This document shows positions 34,535 to 44,261 of a stretch of 64,000 bases of DNA, piece by piece; within the stretch, counting starts at the first letter, position 1, and every line of letters starts with the position of its first letter. This DNA comes from Palsa-504 sp963808315 (GTDB lineage: Bacteria; Actinomycetota; Actinomycetes; Streptosporangiales; Streptosporangiaceae), in contig CAWEFK010000036.1 in assembly GCA_963808315.1 (NCBI GenBank), positions 310,001-374,000 of the forward strand, in the 5' to 3' direction. The notes beneath the pieces are model-generated. The model had not been told where the DNA came from. It did not search any database and saw nothing but the letters and a program-made list of their open reading frames with translations. Position numbers and translations under genes: made by a program.

Positions 34535-35236
34535 CTAGCGGACGGCGCTGCGGACCAGGTCGGCGGAGACGACGGCCAGCTTGCGCCGCTCGGACCGGGC
34601 CTGAGCCCGCAGCTGCTGGTAGGCGGCATGGGCGGAGACTCCCTGGCGGCCGATGAGGACGCCCTTGGCCTGCTCGATGATGGCCCGTGAATTCAGCGCC
34701 GACTGCAGTTGCCCGGCCAGCTCGGTCTGCTGCTCGCCCATCAGCATCGTGGCGATCAGCAGGGCGGCGAGATCGGTGAACGCCAGCAGCGCAAGCTCGG
34801 CCTCAGCCGACCAGGGACGGCTCGTTTCTGACATCACCGCGACCACGCCCACCGCGTCCTGGTTATACGGGATGGGACTAGCGAGCACGGCCCGAACCCC
34901 GCGGGCGACCGCATGCTGGCTGAACGAGGGCCAGCGCATCTCCTTAGTCAGGTCCTCGGTGCGGACGAGCTGCTTGTCCTCGAAGGCCGAGATACACGGA
35001 CCCTCGCGGTGACGGATCTGCAGTTCCTCCAGGTGCTTCATGCGCGAGTCGGATACCGCGGCGTTCAGCAGATGGTGTTCGGCGTTCGCCAGCATGAGGC
35101 CCGCGCCGTCGACCGAGAAGATCGCGTGCGTGGTGTGCACGACCTGATGCATGGCATCTTCGACCCGCATCTCGCCGAAGCGCAGCCGGCCAAGCTCGTT
35201 CAACGCCTGCCGTACATCCTGCATCGAGACACTCAT
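34535..35236 (-). CDS. GAF and ANTAR domain regulator
   Basis: The 233-residue protein has a GAF sensor domain (HTTHAIFSVDGAGLMLANAE, LQIRHREGPCISAFEDKQL, GVRAVLASPIPYNQDAVGVV). A C-terminal ANTAR RNA-binding domain follows, QLQSALNSRAIIEQAKGVL then IGRQGVSAHAAYQQLRAQA. ANTAR proteins bind paired RNA hairpins near terminators to allow read-through. It is the second gene after the STAS gene on the same strand, 20 bases apart. Its RNA targets are not evident in this window. Confidence 0.92.
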   Translation of the reverse strand: MSVSMQDVRQALNELGRLRFGEMRVEDAMHQVVHTTHAIFSVDGAGLMLANAEHHLLNAAVSDSRMKHLEELQIRHREGPCISAFEDKQLVRTEDLTKEMRWPSFSQHAVARGVRAVLASPIPYNQDAVGVVAVMSETSRPWSAEAELALLAFTDLAALLIATMLMGEQQTELAGQLQSALNSRAIIEQAKGVLIGRQGVSAHAAYQQLRAQARSERRKLAVVSADLVRSAVR

Positions 35237-35256
35237 CTGCGGATCCTATCCACGTG

Positions 35257-35670
35257 TCAGCCCTCAATGTCGCAACTGGCGTCAAGACCGGTGAGCTGGA
35301 AGACCCTGAGGACGCCGGGTGACGGTCGCCGGAGGACCGGGCGCTGACCCGCCGGCAACGACCGGGCCGTCGCGCCGATCAGCCGGGCCGAGCCGCAGTC
35401 AAGGAATTCCGTCCGGGTCAGGTCGAGCACCAGACGCCTGGGCTTTCGTTCCAGCACCCGGGTCAGGTGCTCGGCCAGGAACGGCATCGTCACCAGGTCC
35501 AGCTGCCCGCTGATGAACACCGTGGTTGTCCCCGGGCCTGAGTCCACCGTGATCTCGACCCGATCACCCCGGAGGGTATAAGGCTGCTGGCGAAGAAGCA
35601 GGCTGGGGACGGAACGGAGGCGGACAAGAGGATGATGAGTAGAACCAAGCCTCATCATGGGGACTCCCAT
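35257..35670 (-). CDS. STAS domain protein (anti-sigma-factor antagonist type)
   Basis: The 137-residue protein has a short N-terminus and a STAS domain: GDRVEITVDSGPGTTTVFI, SGQLDLVTMPFLAEHLTRV, PRRLVLDLTRTEFLDCGSAR and LIGATARSLPAGQRPVLRR. The usual phosphorylatable serine in the DSSG motif is replaced by DCGSA, with Ser one or two positions away, so control by phosphorylation is uncertain. Starts a few codons further in (35658 or 35655) are possible. It lies upstream of the GAF-ANTAR gene. Confidence 0.85.
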   Translation of the reverse strand: MGVPMMRLGSTHHPLVRLRSVPSLLLRQQPYTLRGDRVEITVDSGPGTTTVFISGQLDLVTMPFLAEHLTRVLERKPRRLVLDLTRTEFLDCGSARLIGATARSLPAGQRPVLRRPSPGVLRVFQLTGLDASCDIEG

Positions 35671-35887
35671 TCAGCAGCGGCGGCTAGTGGCTTCAGCCGG
35701 ATGCTGTCAGTGGGCCTCTTCCTGTCACAATCCGAGAAAGTGCGGGGCCAGCATCGACGTAATAGCGGGCCGCAGGATTCTGGGCGGCTTGGTTGCCCTA
35801 AGTATGCCCCACTTTCAGCCGGCCAGGTACAACATCACACGCCGTGCACCTTGCCAGGCTCATATCTGGGTCTGCCAAGGTGTAGTC

Positions 35888-36671
35888 ATGGCGTGGATTG
35901 AGCTTGAGGGCGCGGTCAACGTGCGTGACCTAGGCGGTCTGCCCACCGCCGATGGTCAGTTCACCGCGGCCGCCCAGCTGCTGCGAGCGGACAACCTCCA
36001 GGAGCTGTCGCCGGCCGACGTCAGCAAGCTGGTCCGTGACATCGGCGTGACCACCGTGGTGGACCTGCGTAGCTCGAACGAGCTGAAACGGGAGGGCCCG
36101 GCGCCGCTGGACGCCGTGCCGGAAGTGCGACATGCCCATCATCCGGTGCTGGCCGAGCTGGGGACCAATACCGACGTGGTCGCCGACGCGCTGGTGAGCC
36201 AGGGTGAGCGTGATCAGTCCAGGTACCTGGACGATGCTGTCTGCGGGCACTACCTGGGTTACCTGGAGGATCGCCCCGACCAGGTGGTGGCCGCGCTGCG
36301 CAGCATCGCGAACTCCGAGGGCGCCGCGCTTGTCCACTGCGCGGCCGGCAAAGACAGGACCGGCGTCGTGGTGGCGCTCGCGCTCGTCGTGGCCGGCGTC
36401 AGCCCGCAGGCGGTGGTGGACGACTACGCCGCGTCGGGGGACCGCGCTGAGGCCATCGTGGCCCGCTTGCGCAGGTCCCCGACCTACGTCCGGGACACCG
36501 AGCGTAAGCCCGGCCGAGTCGTACCGGGTCCGGCCGGAGACGATGGCGGCCTTCCTCGAGCAGATGGAAGCCCGCTACGGCGGGGTCGCCCGGTGGCTGG
36601 CAGATCACGGCTTCAGCGCCGGGGAGCTGTCCGGCCTGCGGGCCAAGCTCCGCCATCCCAGCCGCACCTGA
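35888..36671 (+). pseudogene. tyrosine-protein phosphatase (frameshifted)
   Basis: The first frame reads MAWIELEGAVNVRDLGGLPT, GVTTVVDLRSSNELKREGP and the P-loop LVHCAAGKDRTGVVVALAL (C-x5-R). A second frame continues AESYRVRPETMAAFLEQME and ELSGLRAKLRHPS to the stop at 36671. The break is near 36510. This is the DUF4881/tyrosine-phosphatase-type family with HCxxGKDRTG, which often acts on phosphoinositide or phosphoester substrates. The ATG at 35888 is chosen; the upstream extension is non-coding. It converges on the metallophosphoesterase gene. Confidence 0.82.
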
Positions 36672-36681
36672 GCGGCCCCGG

Positions 36682-38366
36682 CTACCCGCCGGGCAGGCGC
36701 CCGAGCGGGAACGGCGGGATGACCCGAAGTCCCACGTTCCTGTCGCTGGCGTCGCCGGCCAGGGCCGCGGCGCCCCACGGGATGTTGGCCGCGAGCTCGC
36801 GGTGCAGCGAGGCCAGGTCGTCCGTGGTCTGCGGCCGCGCGGCGGGGCCGGGTGGCGTGTCGTGGTCGACCATGGTGGTCACGATGGACAGGTACTCGCC
36901 GTGATCGAGGATCTCGACGACCCGGGTCTGGCACGGCCAGTCCACCACCGCGCAGGTGGTGACCTCCCAGAACCCGTGCCGCGCGCCGCCGGGGTCGCGG
37001 TGCGGGCGGATCGCGTTGGTGTGCGTGTGACCGTTCAGCCACAAGACCACGTTCGGGAAGCGGTGCAGCAGGTCAAGCAGGGCGTCGGCCCCGAGCAGCG
37101 GCTCGCCGCCCGGTCCGGAATGAGCGCCGCGGGTGTTGTCCAGCGTGCCCGTCCCGTGGTGCGAGAACAGGACCACGAGCCGGTCATCGCGGCCGGTGCG
37201 GACCGCGCCCCCGTCCGGTCCGCGGTGCACCGCGTGCACCTCGCCGAGCCGGGCCTCCAGCCAGCGTGCCTGCTCGCGATCGAGGCAGCCGGCCGCCCGC
37301 CGGCCAGGCAGTTGGTGTCGAGCGCGATGAACCGGACCGCGGGTGTGTCATGGACGTAGTACGCGGTGCCGTCCTGCCGGTTGCGCTGATCGAACCCGTG
37401 CCCGAACGGCCGCGAGCCCGGGCGGAAATGGGCCTCGACGAACTCCCGCCTGCTGACCGGCCTGCGGGCATGATCCGGTGTGACCCGGCGGGACGGGCCC
37501 GCCATGAAGGCCTCGGGTTGGGTAATAAAGAGCTCGAGCGCCTTGTCGTGATCGAAGTCCTCCGGCAGCCCGGTCGGTTTCGTGCCGCCGGTCAGCGCCG
37601 CGGCCAGGCCCGGTGTCTGGACGCCCACACCCTGGTTGAGCGCCTCGTGATTGCCGTAGCACGACAGCCAGGGAAGGCGCAGGCCGGTGGCGGAGAACTC
37701 GCGCAGCGCCCGGGCCAGCAATCCCGGATACCGGGGAAAGCCGTATTCACGCTGGAAGAAGTCCGGCCCGTCCGGGCCGGCTCCGTCCGGTTTCCAGAAG
37801 ATGTCACCTGGCCAGTCCAGCCCCTGCACTCCCTCGTAACCGGGACCGCCGGAATCGGGGGTGACCAGGCCGCCGTCGAGCAGGGCGAGGAAGGCCTGCA
37901 GCTCGTTCCACTGGGCGTTGTCGATCGCGTCGCCGGTGGTGACGGCCAGCTGCAACGGTCGGCCGGTGACCGGCCCCCGCACCGCCCCCAGCGTGCGGAT
38001 GGTGGCATCGATGGCGTGGGCCGTGAGCGCCTCCTGGGGCCGCTGCACGGGGACGATCTCGGCATACCTGGGATCGGCGAACCGGGCGTTGAGGAACTCG
38101 AACCGAGCGGGCGACTGAACGTCCGCGAGCTGCAGGTCGGTGACATGCACCAGGCACAGCAGCGCCCGGCCCCGGCTGGGCGCCGAGACCGCCCCGGCTG
38201 GCCCGTCCGGCTCCGCCGGCTCGGCCGCGACGAGTTCCTCGCGGATCAGATGCGGCTCGCCCGCGCTGATCTCGACGGTCCGGTAGGAGCCGGAGTTCCC
38301 GCGACGCAGCACCGCGCCGCGGTCGAGCCTGCGGTGCGTAGTCAGCGCCGGATGACGACCGCTCAC
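36682..38366 (-). pseudogene. TIGR03767-type metallophosphoesterase (frameshifted)
   Basis: The first frame has LLCLVHVTDLQLADVQSPAR (metal ligands H and D), LQLAVTTGDAIDNAQWNEL, LPWLSCYGNHEALNQGVGV (GNHE) and PAVRFIALDTNCLAGG. A second frame continues DDRLVVLFSHHGTGTLDN, VVLWLNGHTHTNAIRPHR and GFWEVTTCAVVDWPCQTRV. The break is near 37275. The GTG start overlaps the ABC ATPase stop (GTGA), so it is the last gene of the importer operon. A phosphoesterase at this place suggests the importer takes up a phosphorylated compound. Confidence 0.85.
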
Positions 38367-39491
38367 GCCTCGTCGTCGGCGACCGCGCCGGCCTGCGCCG
38401 AGCCGGCCGACACCAGGACCGGGTCGGGGCGGATCGTCAGCGCGACGCGGCTGCCCGCCGACAGGGCGGTCGCGTCGGAGGTCTGAAGCTGGGCCATGAC
38501 CGAAGCGTCGCCGAGGTCCACCGTCACCCGGCTGGTCGCGCCGAGGAAGGTGACGGCGATCACCGTGCCGACCAGCGGGCCGGACTCCGCCGAGGCGTGC
38601 GAGGCCAGCGTGACCGCTTCCGGTCGCACCAGCGCCACGACCTCGCCGTCGGGAGTATCCCGCTCGACCAGCGGCAGCGTGCAGCCGCGGACGGTGACGT
38701 CGCCGCCCCGGACCGTGCCGGCCAGCCGGTTGGACAGGCCGACGAACTCGGCCACGAACGACGTGGCCGGGCGCGAGTAGACCTCGATGGGCGGCGCGAG
38801 CTGCTCCAGGTGACCTTCCCGCATGACGCCCACCCGGTCCGCGATGGCCAGCGCTTCCTCCTGGTCATGGGTGACGAACAAGGTGGTGATGCCCACCTCG
38901 AGCTGGATCCGGCGAATCTCGTCCCGCAGCTGGGCGCGGACCTTGGCGTCCAGGGCCGACAGCGGCTCGTCGAGCAGCAGCACCTGCGGTTCGATGGCCA
39001 GCGCCCGGGCCAGCGCGACCCGCTGCTGCTGGCCGCCGGAGATCTGGGTCGGATACCGGTCCGCCTGCGTGGACAACCCGACCAGGTCGAGCATCTCCAG
39101 CGCCCGCCGGTCTCGCTTGGCCGCGTCGACCCGGCGTACCCGCAGCCCGAAGGCCACGTTCTGCCGCACCGTCATGTGCGGGAACAGTGAATAGGCCTGG
39201 AACACCATGCCCATGTCACGCTTGGCCGCCGAGACGCGCGTGATGTCCTTGCCGCCGACGGTAATGTGACCGCCGTCGGCGTCCTCCAGCCCCGCGAGCA
39301 GGCGCAGGGTCGTGGTCTTGCCGCAGCCCGAGGGCCCGAGCAGCGCGATGAGCTCCCCGGGATGCAGGGTCAGGTCGAGCCGGTCGAGCGCGACGACCGG
39401 GCCGTAGTGCCAGGCTCAGCCCCTCCATCCGCACTTCGACGGCGGACCGGGCCGTGCCGTCCTGCGTTCTGGTCACGGGCGAAGAAGTCAT
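38363..39491 (-). pseudogene. PotA-type ABC transporter ATP-binding protein (frameshifted)
   Basis: The main frame carries Walker A LIALLGPSGCGKTTTLRLL, the Q-loop MGMVFQAYSLFPHMTVRQN, the signature TQISGGQQQRVALARALAI, Walker B QVLLLDEPLSALD, LFVTHDQEEALAIADRVGV and a C-terminal TOBE domain (VRPEAVTLASHASAESGPL). The first 27 codons (ATG at 39491, ending VEVRMEGLSL) are in another frame. An extra G near 39412 is the break. The subfamily is that of Fe3+, spermidine/putrescine or 2-aminoethylphosphonate importers. Confidence 0.87.
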
Positions 39492-39510
39492 GAACGGCAC
39501 CTTCCCGTAG

Positions 39511-40313
39511 TCATCCCCGGCCGCGACGGCGGCGGCCGACAAAGGACAGGATCAGCAGCAGCACGAAAGCCGAACAGGAGAGCGGCGAACGAGGTGGAAA
39601 AGAGCACTCCGGCGTTCGGCGTGGTGCGACTGATGGAGTACAGCTCCTCCTGCAGGTTGGAGTACAGCAGGAGGTAGGCGACGGTGAACTCGCCGAGGAC
39701 CAGGGCCCAGGTGAGCAGCAGGGCGTTCAGGATGGCCTGCCGCATGTTCGGCACGATCACCCGGAAGATCACGGTGAACCAGCTTGCGCCCAGGCTGCGC
39801 GCGGCCTCGGAGATCGTCTCCACGTCGACCGCGCTCAGTCCCGGCCGCCAGCGCCCGGTAGGCGTAGGGCAGCGCCAGGATCACGTAGGCCCAGAACAGC
39901 ATGAGCGAGGACAGCTCGTAATGCTGGATCTTGTTGTAGATCGGGCCGAGGCCGACGACCAGCACGATGGCCGGGATGGTGAGCGGCAGCAGGCACAGGA
40001 TCTCCATGGTGCGGGCCAGCCACTTCACCCGCAGCCGGATCCAGATCATGGTCGGTACCAGCAGCACCATGGTGACCACGCAGGTGATGACCGCGAGTTC
40101 CAGGGTGATCTCGATCGCGCTGAGCAGCGGGGGGATGCCGGAGCCCTGGTAGGAGCCGATCTGGCGCCAGGCCGTCAGCGCCCAGGTGCCGAGCTTGGCG
40201 CCTTCCAGGGAGAACCGGCCAAGTGCCAGCAGCGGCAGCACGAAGAACAGCCCGAACACCGTGAACACCACGTAACGGAAGGCGTTCAGCCGGCGGCGCC
40301 GGCGGACCTGCAT
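39511..40313 (-). pseudogene. PotC-type ABC permease (two frameshifts)
   Basis: Frame one has FRYVVFTVFGLFFVLPLLA, ILCLLPLTIPAIVLVVGLG and LMLFWAYVILALPYAYRAL. Frame two has ARSLGASWFTVIFRVIVPN (the EAA motif), LLTWALVLGEFTVAYLLLY and FSTSFAALLFGF. Frame three gives the tail LLLILSFVGRRRGRG after removal of one T near 39572. Breaks are near 39830 and 39572. The start is ATG at 40313, or an ATG overlapping the upstream permease stop with one more frameshift. Confidence 0.83.
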
Positions 40314-40364
40314 GCCGCCCGGCCGCCCGGCCGGTGCCGCGGCGGGGGTCTCGCTGAGTCGCGG

Positions 40365-41231
40365 TTACCGCAGCCATCGCGCCGCCCTTCGCTGCAGTAG
40401 TGCGTACCCGGTCATGACGATGGCCACCATGACCACCATGCCCAGGGCGAGCAGGTCGGCCACGTTGACGTTACTCAGCCCGACCTCGCTGGACATCGCC
40501 GTGCTGATCTGCTGCGGCACGATGTAGGCGATCTGGTTCTCCCAGGCCTGGATGGTGGCGAATGCCGACAGCGCGTTGGCGAACAGCAGCAGCAGGCCAC
40601 CGAGGAAGGCGGGCATCAGCAGCGGCCCGCCAACGTAGCGCCAGTACTGCCAGGCGGACGCGCCCAGGTTCTCCGACGCCTCCCGCCACTGGACCTTCAC
40701 CCCGTCGATCGCGGGCAGGAAGACCAGCACCATCAGCGGGATCTGGAAGTAGGTGTAGATCAGCGCGATGCCCCACGGGAAGTCGTAGTACCAGCTGGCG
40801 TGGAACAGCAGTCCCACCGGCCCGATGAGCACCTGGAACGCGAACGCCAGCGTGACCCCGCCGAACTGGGCCAGCACGCCCGAGGCGGCCAGGTAGAGCC
40901 TGCGCACCACGCCGTCCGGGTCGCCTGACGCGATGGCGTAGGCCAGGATCGCGCCCAGCACGGCCCCAAGCGCCGAGGAGATCAGGCAGAGCTTGAACGA
41001 GCCGATGAAGTAACCGCGGACCAGCGAGTTGCCGAGCTCGGTGACGTTGGAGAACGCCCACGCGCCGTTCGGGTTCTTGAGCGCGTCGACGACCACGATC
41101 CCCGTCGGCAACAGCAGGAAGATCGCGACGTAGGCCAGGAACGGGACGGTGCCGATCCAGGTGGGGGCGGAAAGCCGGCGCCCGGCCCGGGCAGGCCGGG
41201 CGCCGGTCTCAGTTGTCGCAGCGGCAGCCAC
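40365..41231 (-). CDS. PotB-type ABC permease
   Basis: The 288-residue permease has six helices, among them GTVPFLAYVAIFLLLPTGI, ISSALGAVLGAILAYAIAS and GGLLLLFANALSAFATIQA. The EAA motif region is REASENLGASAWQYWRYVG. It pairs with the following PotC-type permease, whose start lies close to its stop. It begins 9 bases after the stop of the binding-protein gene. The family imports polyamines, ferric iron or aminoethylphosphonate. Confidence 0.9.
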   Translation of the reverse strand: MAAAATTETGARPARAGRRLSAPTWIGTVPFLAYVAIFLLLPTGIVVVDALKNPNGAWAFSNVTELGNSLVRGYFIGSFKLCLISSALGAVLGAILAYAIASGDPDGVVRRLYLAASGVLAQFGGVTLAFAFQVLIGPVGLLFHASWYYDFPWGIALIYTYFQIPLMVLVFLPAIDGVKVQWREASENLGASAWQYWRYVGGPLLMPAFLGGLLLLFANALSAFATIQAWENQIAYIVPQQISTAMSSEVGLSNVNVADLLALGMVVMVAIVMTGYALLQRRAARWLR

Positions 41232-41240
41232 GTTCCCTCG

Positions 41241-42362
41241 CTAGCTGACGGCCTTCGCCCAGTTCGTCGCCAGGTAGTTCGCGGCGTCGGTGGCCTGGGA
41301 GGGGGTCAGGAAGGTCGGGGTCCCTGTGACCGCGGGCAGCAGGGCAGCCGCGCTGGTGTCGATGCTGCCGTTGGAGGCCATGGCCGACTGCTCCACCGGC
41401 CGGGCGCCGCCCTGGAGCCAGAGGTTCTGGCCGCCCGTCGCGCCTTGGGAGTACAGGAACTCCTCCCACAGCCTGGCGGCGGCGGGGTGCGGCGCGTTCT
41501 TGTTGATGGCCTGCGCGTAGTACCCGCCCAGGATGGCGTTCGCCGGGATGAACACCTTCCAGTTCGTCACGCCCACGTAGCTCGGCAGGTTGAGGTAGTC
41601 CCAGTTGAACACGACCGGAGTCGTGCCCGCCTTGATCGTGGCGCCGGTGGCCGACACGGGGGAGAAGTTCCCGGCCGCCTTGAGCTTGGAGAAGAAGGAC
41701 ACGCCCGCCGCGATGCTGCCGGCCGAGCCGCCCTCGGCCAGGCTGGCCATCATCACGCCGTTCAGGGCGGCGTTAGCCGAGGTCGGGTTGCCGTTCAGCG
41801 CGACCGCGTTCTTGAACTTCGGGGCGAGCAGGTCGTTCAGCGAGGTGATGGTCCCGAACTTGCTTGAGTACCCGACGGCCATGTAGCCGCCGTAATCCTG
41901 GACCCACTGGCCGTTGGACGCCTTCTGGGCCGACGGGATGGAACTCCAGGTGCTGACCTGGTACGGCGCGAACAGGTTCGTGTTGGCCAGGGCCACCGCC
42001 ATGCCGATGTCCAGCACGTCCGGCGCCTTAGCGGTGCCGTTCTCGGTCTTGACCGCATCCACTTCCTGCTGGCTGGTGCCGTCAGGCAGGGCGGAGTTGA
42101 CCTTGATGCCGTAGGTCTTGGTGAAGTCCGAGATGATCGCGCCGTAGTTGGCCCACGTCGGCGGGAGCGCGATGACGTTGAGCGTGCCCTCGGCCTTGGC
42201 CGCCTTGACCAGCGTGCTCATGCCGCCCCCGGCCGAAGCGGAGGTCTCGTTGGCCCAGTTGACCCCGCCGCTTGAGCCCGAGGAGGAACTCGAGGAGCAG
42301 CCGGCTGCGAGCAGCGCCGCGGCCACGACTCCGGCGGCCGCACATCGATATGACAATCTCAC
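41241..42362 (-). CDS. ABC substrate-binding lipoprotein (Pot/Phn type)
   Basis: The 373-residue protein starts at GTG with a perfect AGGAGG 5 bases upstream. It has a lipoprotein signal peptide (GVVAAALLAAGC) and a Ser-rich linker. The binding domain reads LNVIALPPTWANYGAIISD, APDVLDIGMAVALANTNLF, GYMAVGYSSKFG, VVFNWDYLNLPSYVG and ARLWEEFLYSQGATGGQNL. The fold is that of spermidine/putrescine, iron or 2-aminoethylphosphonate binding proteins. Upstream lie a LacI-type operator and the LacI gene. Confidence 0.88.
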   Translation of the reverse strand: MRLSYRCAAAGVVAAALLAAGCSSSSSSGSSGGVNWANETSASAGGGMSTLVKAAKAEGTLNVIALPPTWANYGAIISDFTKTYGIKVNSALPDGTSQQEVDAVKTENGTAKAPDVLDIGMAVALANTNLFAPYQVSTWSSIPSAQKASNGQWVQDYGGYMAVGYSSKFGTITSLNDLLAPKFKNAVALNGNPTSANAALNGVMMASLAEGGSAGSIAAGVSFFSKLKAAGNFSPVSATGATIKAGTTPVVFNWDYLNLPSYVGVTNWKVFIPANAILGGYYAQAINKNAPHPAAARLWEEFLYSQGATGGQNLWLQGGARPVEQSAMASNGSIDTSAAALLPAVTGTPTFLTPSQATDAANYLATNWAKAVS

Positions 42363-42373
42363 TATTGCCTCCT

Positions 42374-42383
42374 GAAAGCTTTC
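42374..42383. promoter_or_regulatory. GAAAGCTTTC palindrome near binding-protein ribosome site
   Basis: A perfect 10-bp palindrome lies just upstream of the AGGAGG of the binding-protein gene. It may be a second operator half for the LacI-type regulator or chance. Confidence 0.35.
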
Positions 42384-42489
42384 CTGTCCCGAAGTGGATC
42401 AACGGCGTCCCGAAAGGCTCCCGGGCGGCGTTACCGAGGAGGTCTACCGACCCACTTACCCCCAGCTGAGAAGTGCAGGATAAACGCAC

Positions 42490-42502
42490 CTAAAACGTTT
42501 AG
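42490..42502. promoter_or_regulatory. candidate LacI-family operator
   Basis: CTAAAACGTTTAG contains the perfect palindrome AAACGTTT with the central CG typical of LacI/GalR operators. It lies between the LacI gene stop and the importer operon, about 130 bases before the binding-protein start. Confidence 0.65.
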
Positions 42503-42513
42503 CGTTCGAATGC

Positions 42514-43608
42514 TCACACAGCCGCGCGAGGGGTGTCAAGCGACGTTACCGAGTTGTCGCACTGAGCCGGGAGAACGTTCGGTGAACGGAAATTGTCCGG
42601 TGCCTGCAGCGAGGCGCGCTCGACCAGTGTCACCGGGGCAACGTAGTCGGCGGGCGGCTCCGGGTCGAGCAGCCGCGCCATCAGCGCCCGGCCCATCGCC
42701 TGGCCGTCGACGCGGATGGTCGCCAGCGGCGGATCGAGCAGTTCAGAGGTGGGCAGGTCGTCATGGCCGATGACCGACACGTCGGGGCCGATGCGCAGGC
42801 CCAGGTCATGGGCGGTCTTATAGATGCCGAGCGCCGTGTAGTCGGAGTTGGTGATGATCGCGGTCGGAGCTTCGCGGCGGGTGAGCAGCGTCGCGGTGGC
42901 CTTGCGTACGTCGGTGATCGTGAGAGGCGAGTACACGATGGTCGGCCGGACTCCGAGCTGGCGCGCCAGCCGCCGGAAATAGCGCAGCCGGTCCGTGTCC
43001 GCCGCCATGCCGCGCGGCGCGGACAGGAAGGCGGCCGAGGCGTGCCCCAGCTCGGCGAGCCGGCGCATGGCCAGCTCCACCCCCGCCGCGTTGTCGGGAT
43101 AGACCCGTGACACGCCGGTGATGCCGTCCAGGGAAGCGTTGAGCGTCACCACCGGGGTGCCGGGACGCAACTGCTGCCACAGCCGCACGGAGTCGCCGTT
43201 CCCCACCGGGGCGATGGCGAGCCCGGCCAGCCGCTGGGCCGCCATCTCCTGGACCAGCATGCGCTCGCGTTCCGTCGAGTAGTGCGAGTCAAGCAGCAGC
43301 AAGGTGGCCCCCGCCTCACCCGCCGCCCGCTCGGCTCCGGTCAGCACCTCGAGGAAGAAGGGATTGCTGAAGTTGCGGATGACCAGGCCGTAGGTGGTGG
43401 TGCGTCCTCGCCGCAGCGCCTGGGCCTGCGGATTAGCCCGATATCCGAGCTCGGCCGCGGCCGCCAGGATGCGCCGGCGGGTGTCTTTCGCGACGCCTGG
43501 CTGGCCGTTCAGGGCAAAGCTCACCGAGGCGACCGATACGCCGGCCTTGCGGGCCACGTCACGAATTCCCGCTGGCCGCTGCGCTCCGCCCTGCTGATCT
43601 GCTGCCAT
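42514..43608 (-). CDS. LacI family transcriptional regulator
   Basis: The 364-residue protein starts at the ATG giving MAADQQGGAQRPAG; the upstream frame extension has no support. The DNA-binding domain reads IRDVARKAGVSVASVSFAL, NGQPGVAKDTRRRILAAAA and GYRANPQAQALRRG. The periplasmic-binding-like effector domain has TTTYGLVIRNFSNPFFLEV, GLAIAPVGNGDSVRLWQQL, DNAAGVELAMRRLAELGHA and ISVIGHDDLPTS-like VSVIGHDDLPTSELL. It probably represses the Pot/Phn-type importer downstream through the CG-centred operator. The effector is unknown. Confidence 0.92.
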   Translation of the reverse strand: MAADQQGGAQRPAGIRDVARKAGVSVASVSFALNGQPGVAKDTRRRILAAAAELGYRANPQAQALRRGRTTTYGLVIRNFSNPFFLEVLTGAERAAGEAGATLLLLDSHYSTERERMLVQEMAAQRLAGLAIAPVGNGDSVRLWQQLRPGTPVVTLNASLDGITGVSRVYPDNAAGVELAMRRLAELGHASAAFLSAPRGMAADTDRLRYFRRLARQLGVRPTIVYSPLTITDVRKATATLLTRREAPTAIITNSDYTALGIYKTAHDLGLRIGPDVSVIGHDDLPTSELLDPPLATIRVDGQAMGRALMARLLDPEPPADYVAPVTLVERASLQAPDNFRSPNVLPAQCDNSVTSLDTPRAAV

Positions 43609-43718
43609 GAGGCCCGAGCGTAACCGCAGGCCGCGCGATTCGCATCGGCCTGGCGCGTTGCGCGAATATCCAGTTCCGTAGTATTTCCCCACCCGGTCCC
43701 CCTGAGGAGTAACCCGCC

Positions 43719-44261
43719 ATGACTCAGCCCGCCGCAGCGGCCTCCCCGGCCGATGCGCCGCCGCCAGGCAGCTATGCACTCGAGCCGGCCCGGACCATCG
43801 TCCACGCCGACGTCAAGGCCATGTTCGGCCTGTTCACGGTGCACGGAACCTTCCGGCTGAAGAGCGGGCAGGTGAGCATCGCCGCGGATCCGGGCGAATC
43901 CAGCGTGCGGGCCACCATCGACGCGGGCAGCTACGCCTCGGGGAATGCGACCAGGGACGCCGACGTCCTCTCGCCCGGGCTGCTGGATGCCGGCGGCTTT
44001 CCCGAGATCGTCTTCACCGGCCAGGGTGCCCGCCGCGTCGGCTCGGACTGGGTGGTGACCGGTGTGGTGACCGCGCACGGCACGCCGGTCCCGGCCCAGG
44101 TGAGGGTCAGCGGCGCCCGGGCCGATGGCGAGGTGCCCGGGTCCGTCCGGTTCCTGGCCACGGCCCGCCTGGACCGCACCAGCTTCGGGATCATGCGCAA
44201 GCGAGGCATGGTCGGTCGGACGGTGAGCGTCGTCATCGAGGCCGTGGGGCAGCCGGTCTGA
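43719..44261 (+). CDS. YceI family protein
   Basis: The 180-residue protein is a YceI lipocalin-like beta barrel: SYALEPARTIVHADVKAMF, GLFTVHGTFRLKSGQVSIA, SVRATIDAGSYASGNATRD, FPEIVFTGQGARRV and LDRTSFGIMRKRGMVGRTV. Family members bind isoprenoid lipids. There is no signal peptide; it seems cytoplasmic. Its 3' end overlaps the convergent pirin gene by 29 bases. Confidence 0.92.
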   Translation: MTQPAAAASPADAPPPGSYALEPARTIVHADVKAMFGLFTVHGTFRLKSGQVSIAADPGESSVRATIDAGSYASGNATRDADVLSPGLLDAGGFPEIVFTGQGARRVGSDWVVTGVVTAHGTPVPAQVRVSGARADGEVPGSVRFLATARLDRTSFGIMRKRGMVGRTVSVVIEAVGQPV

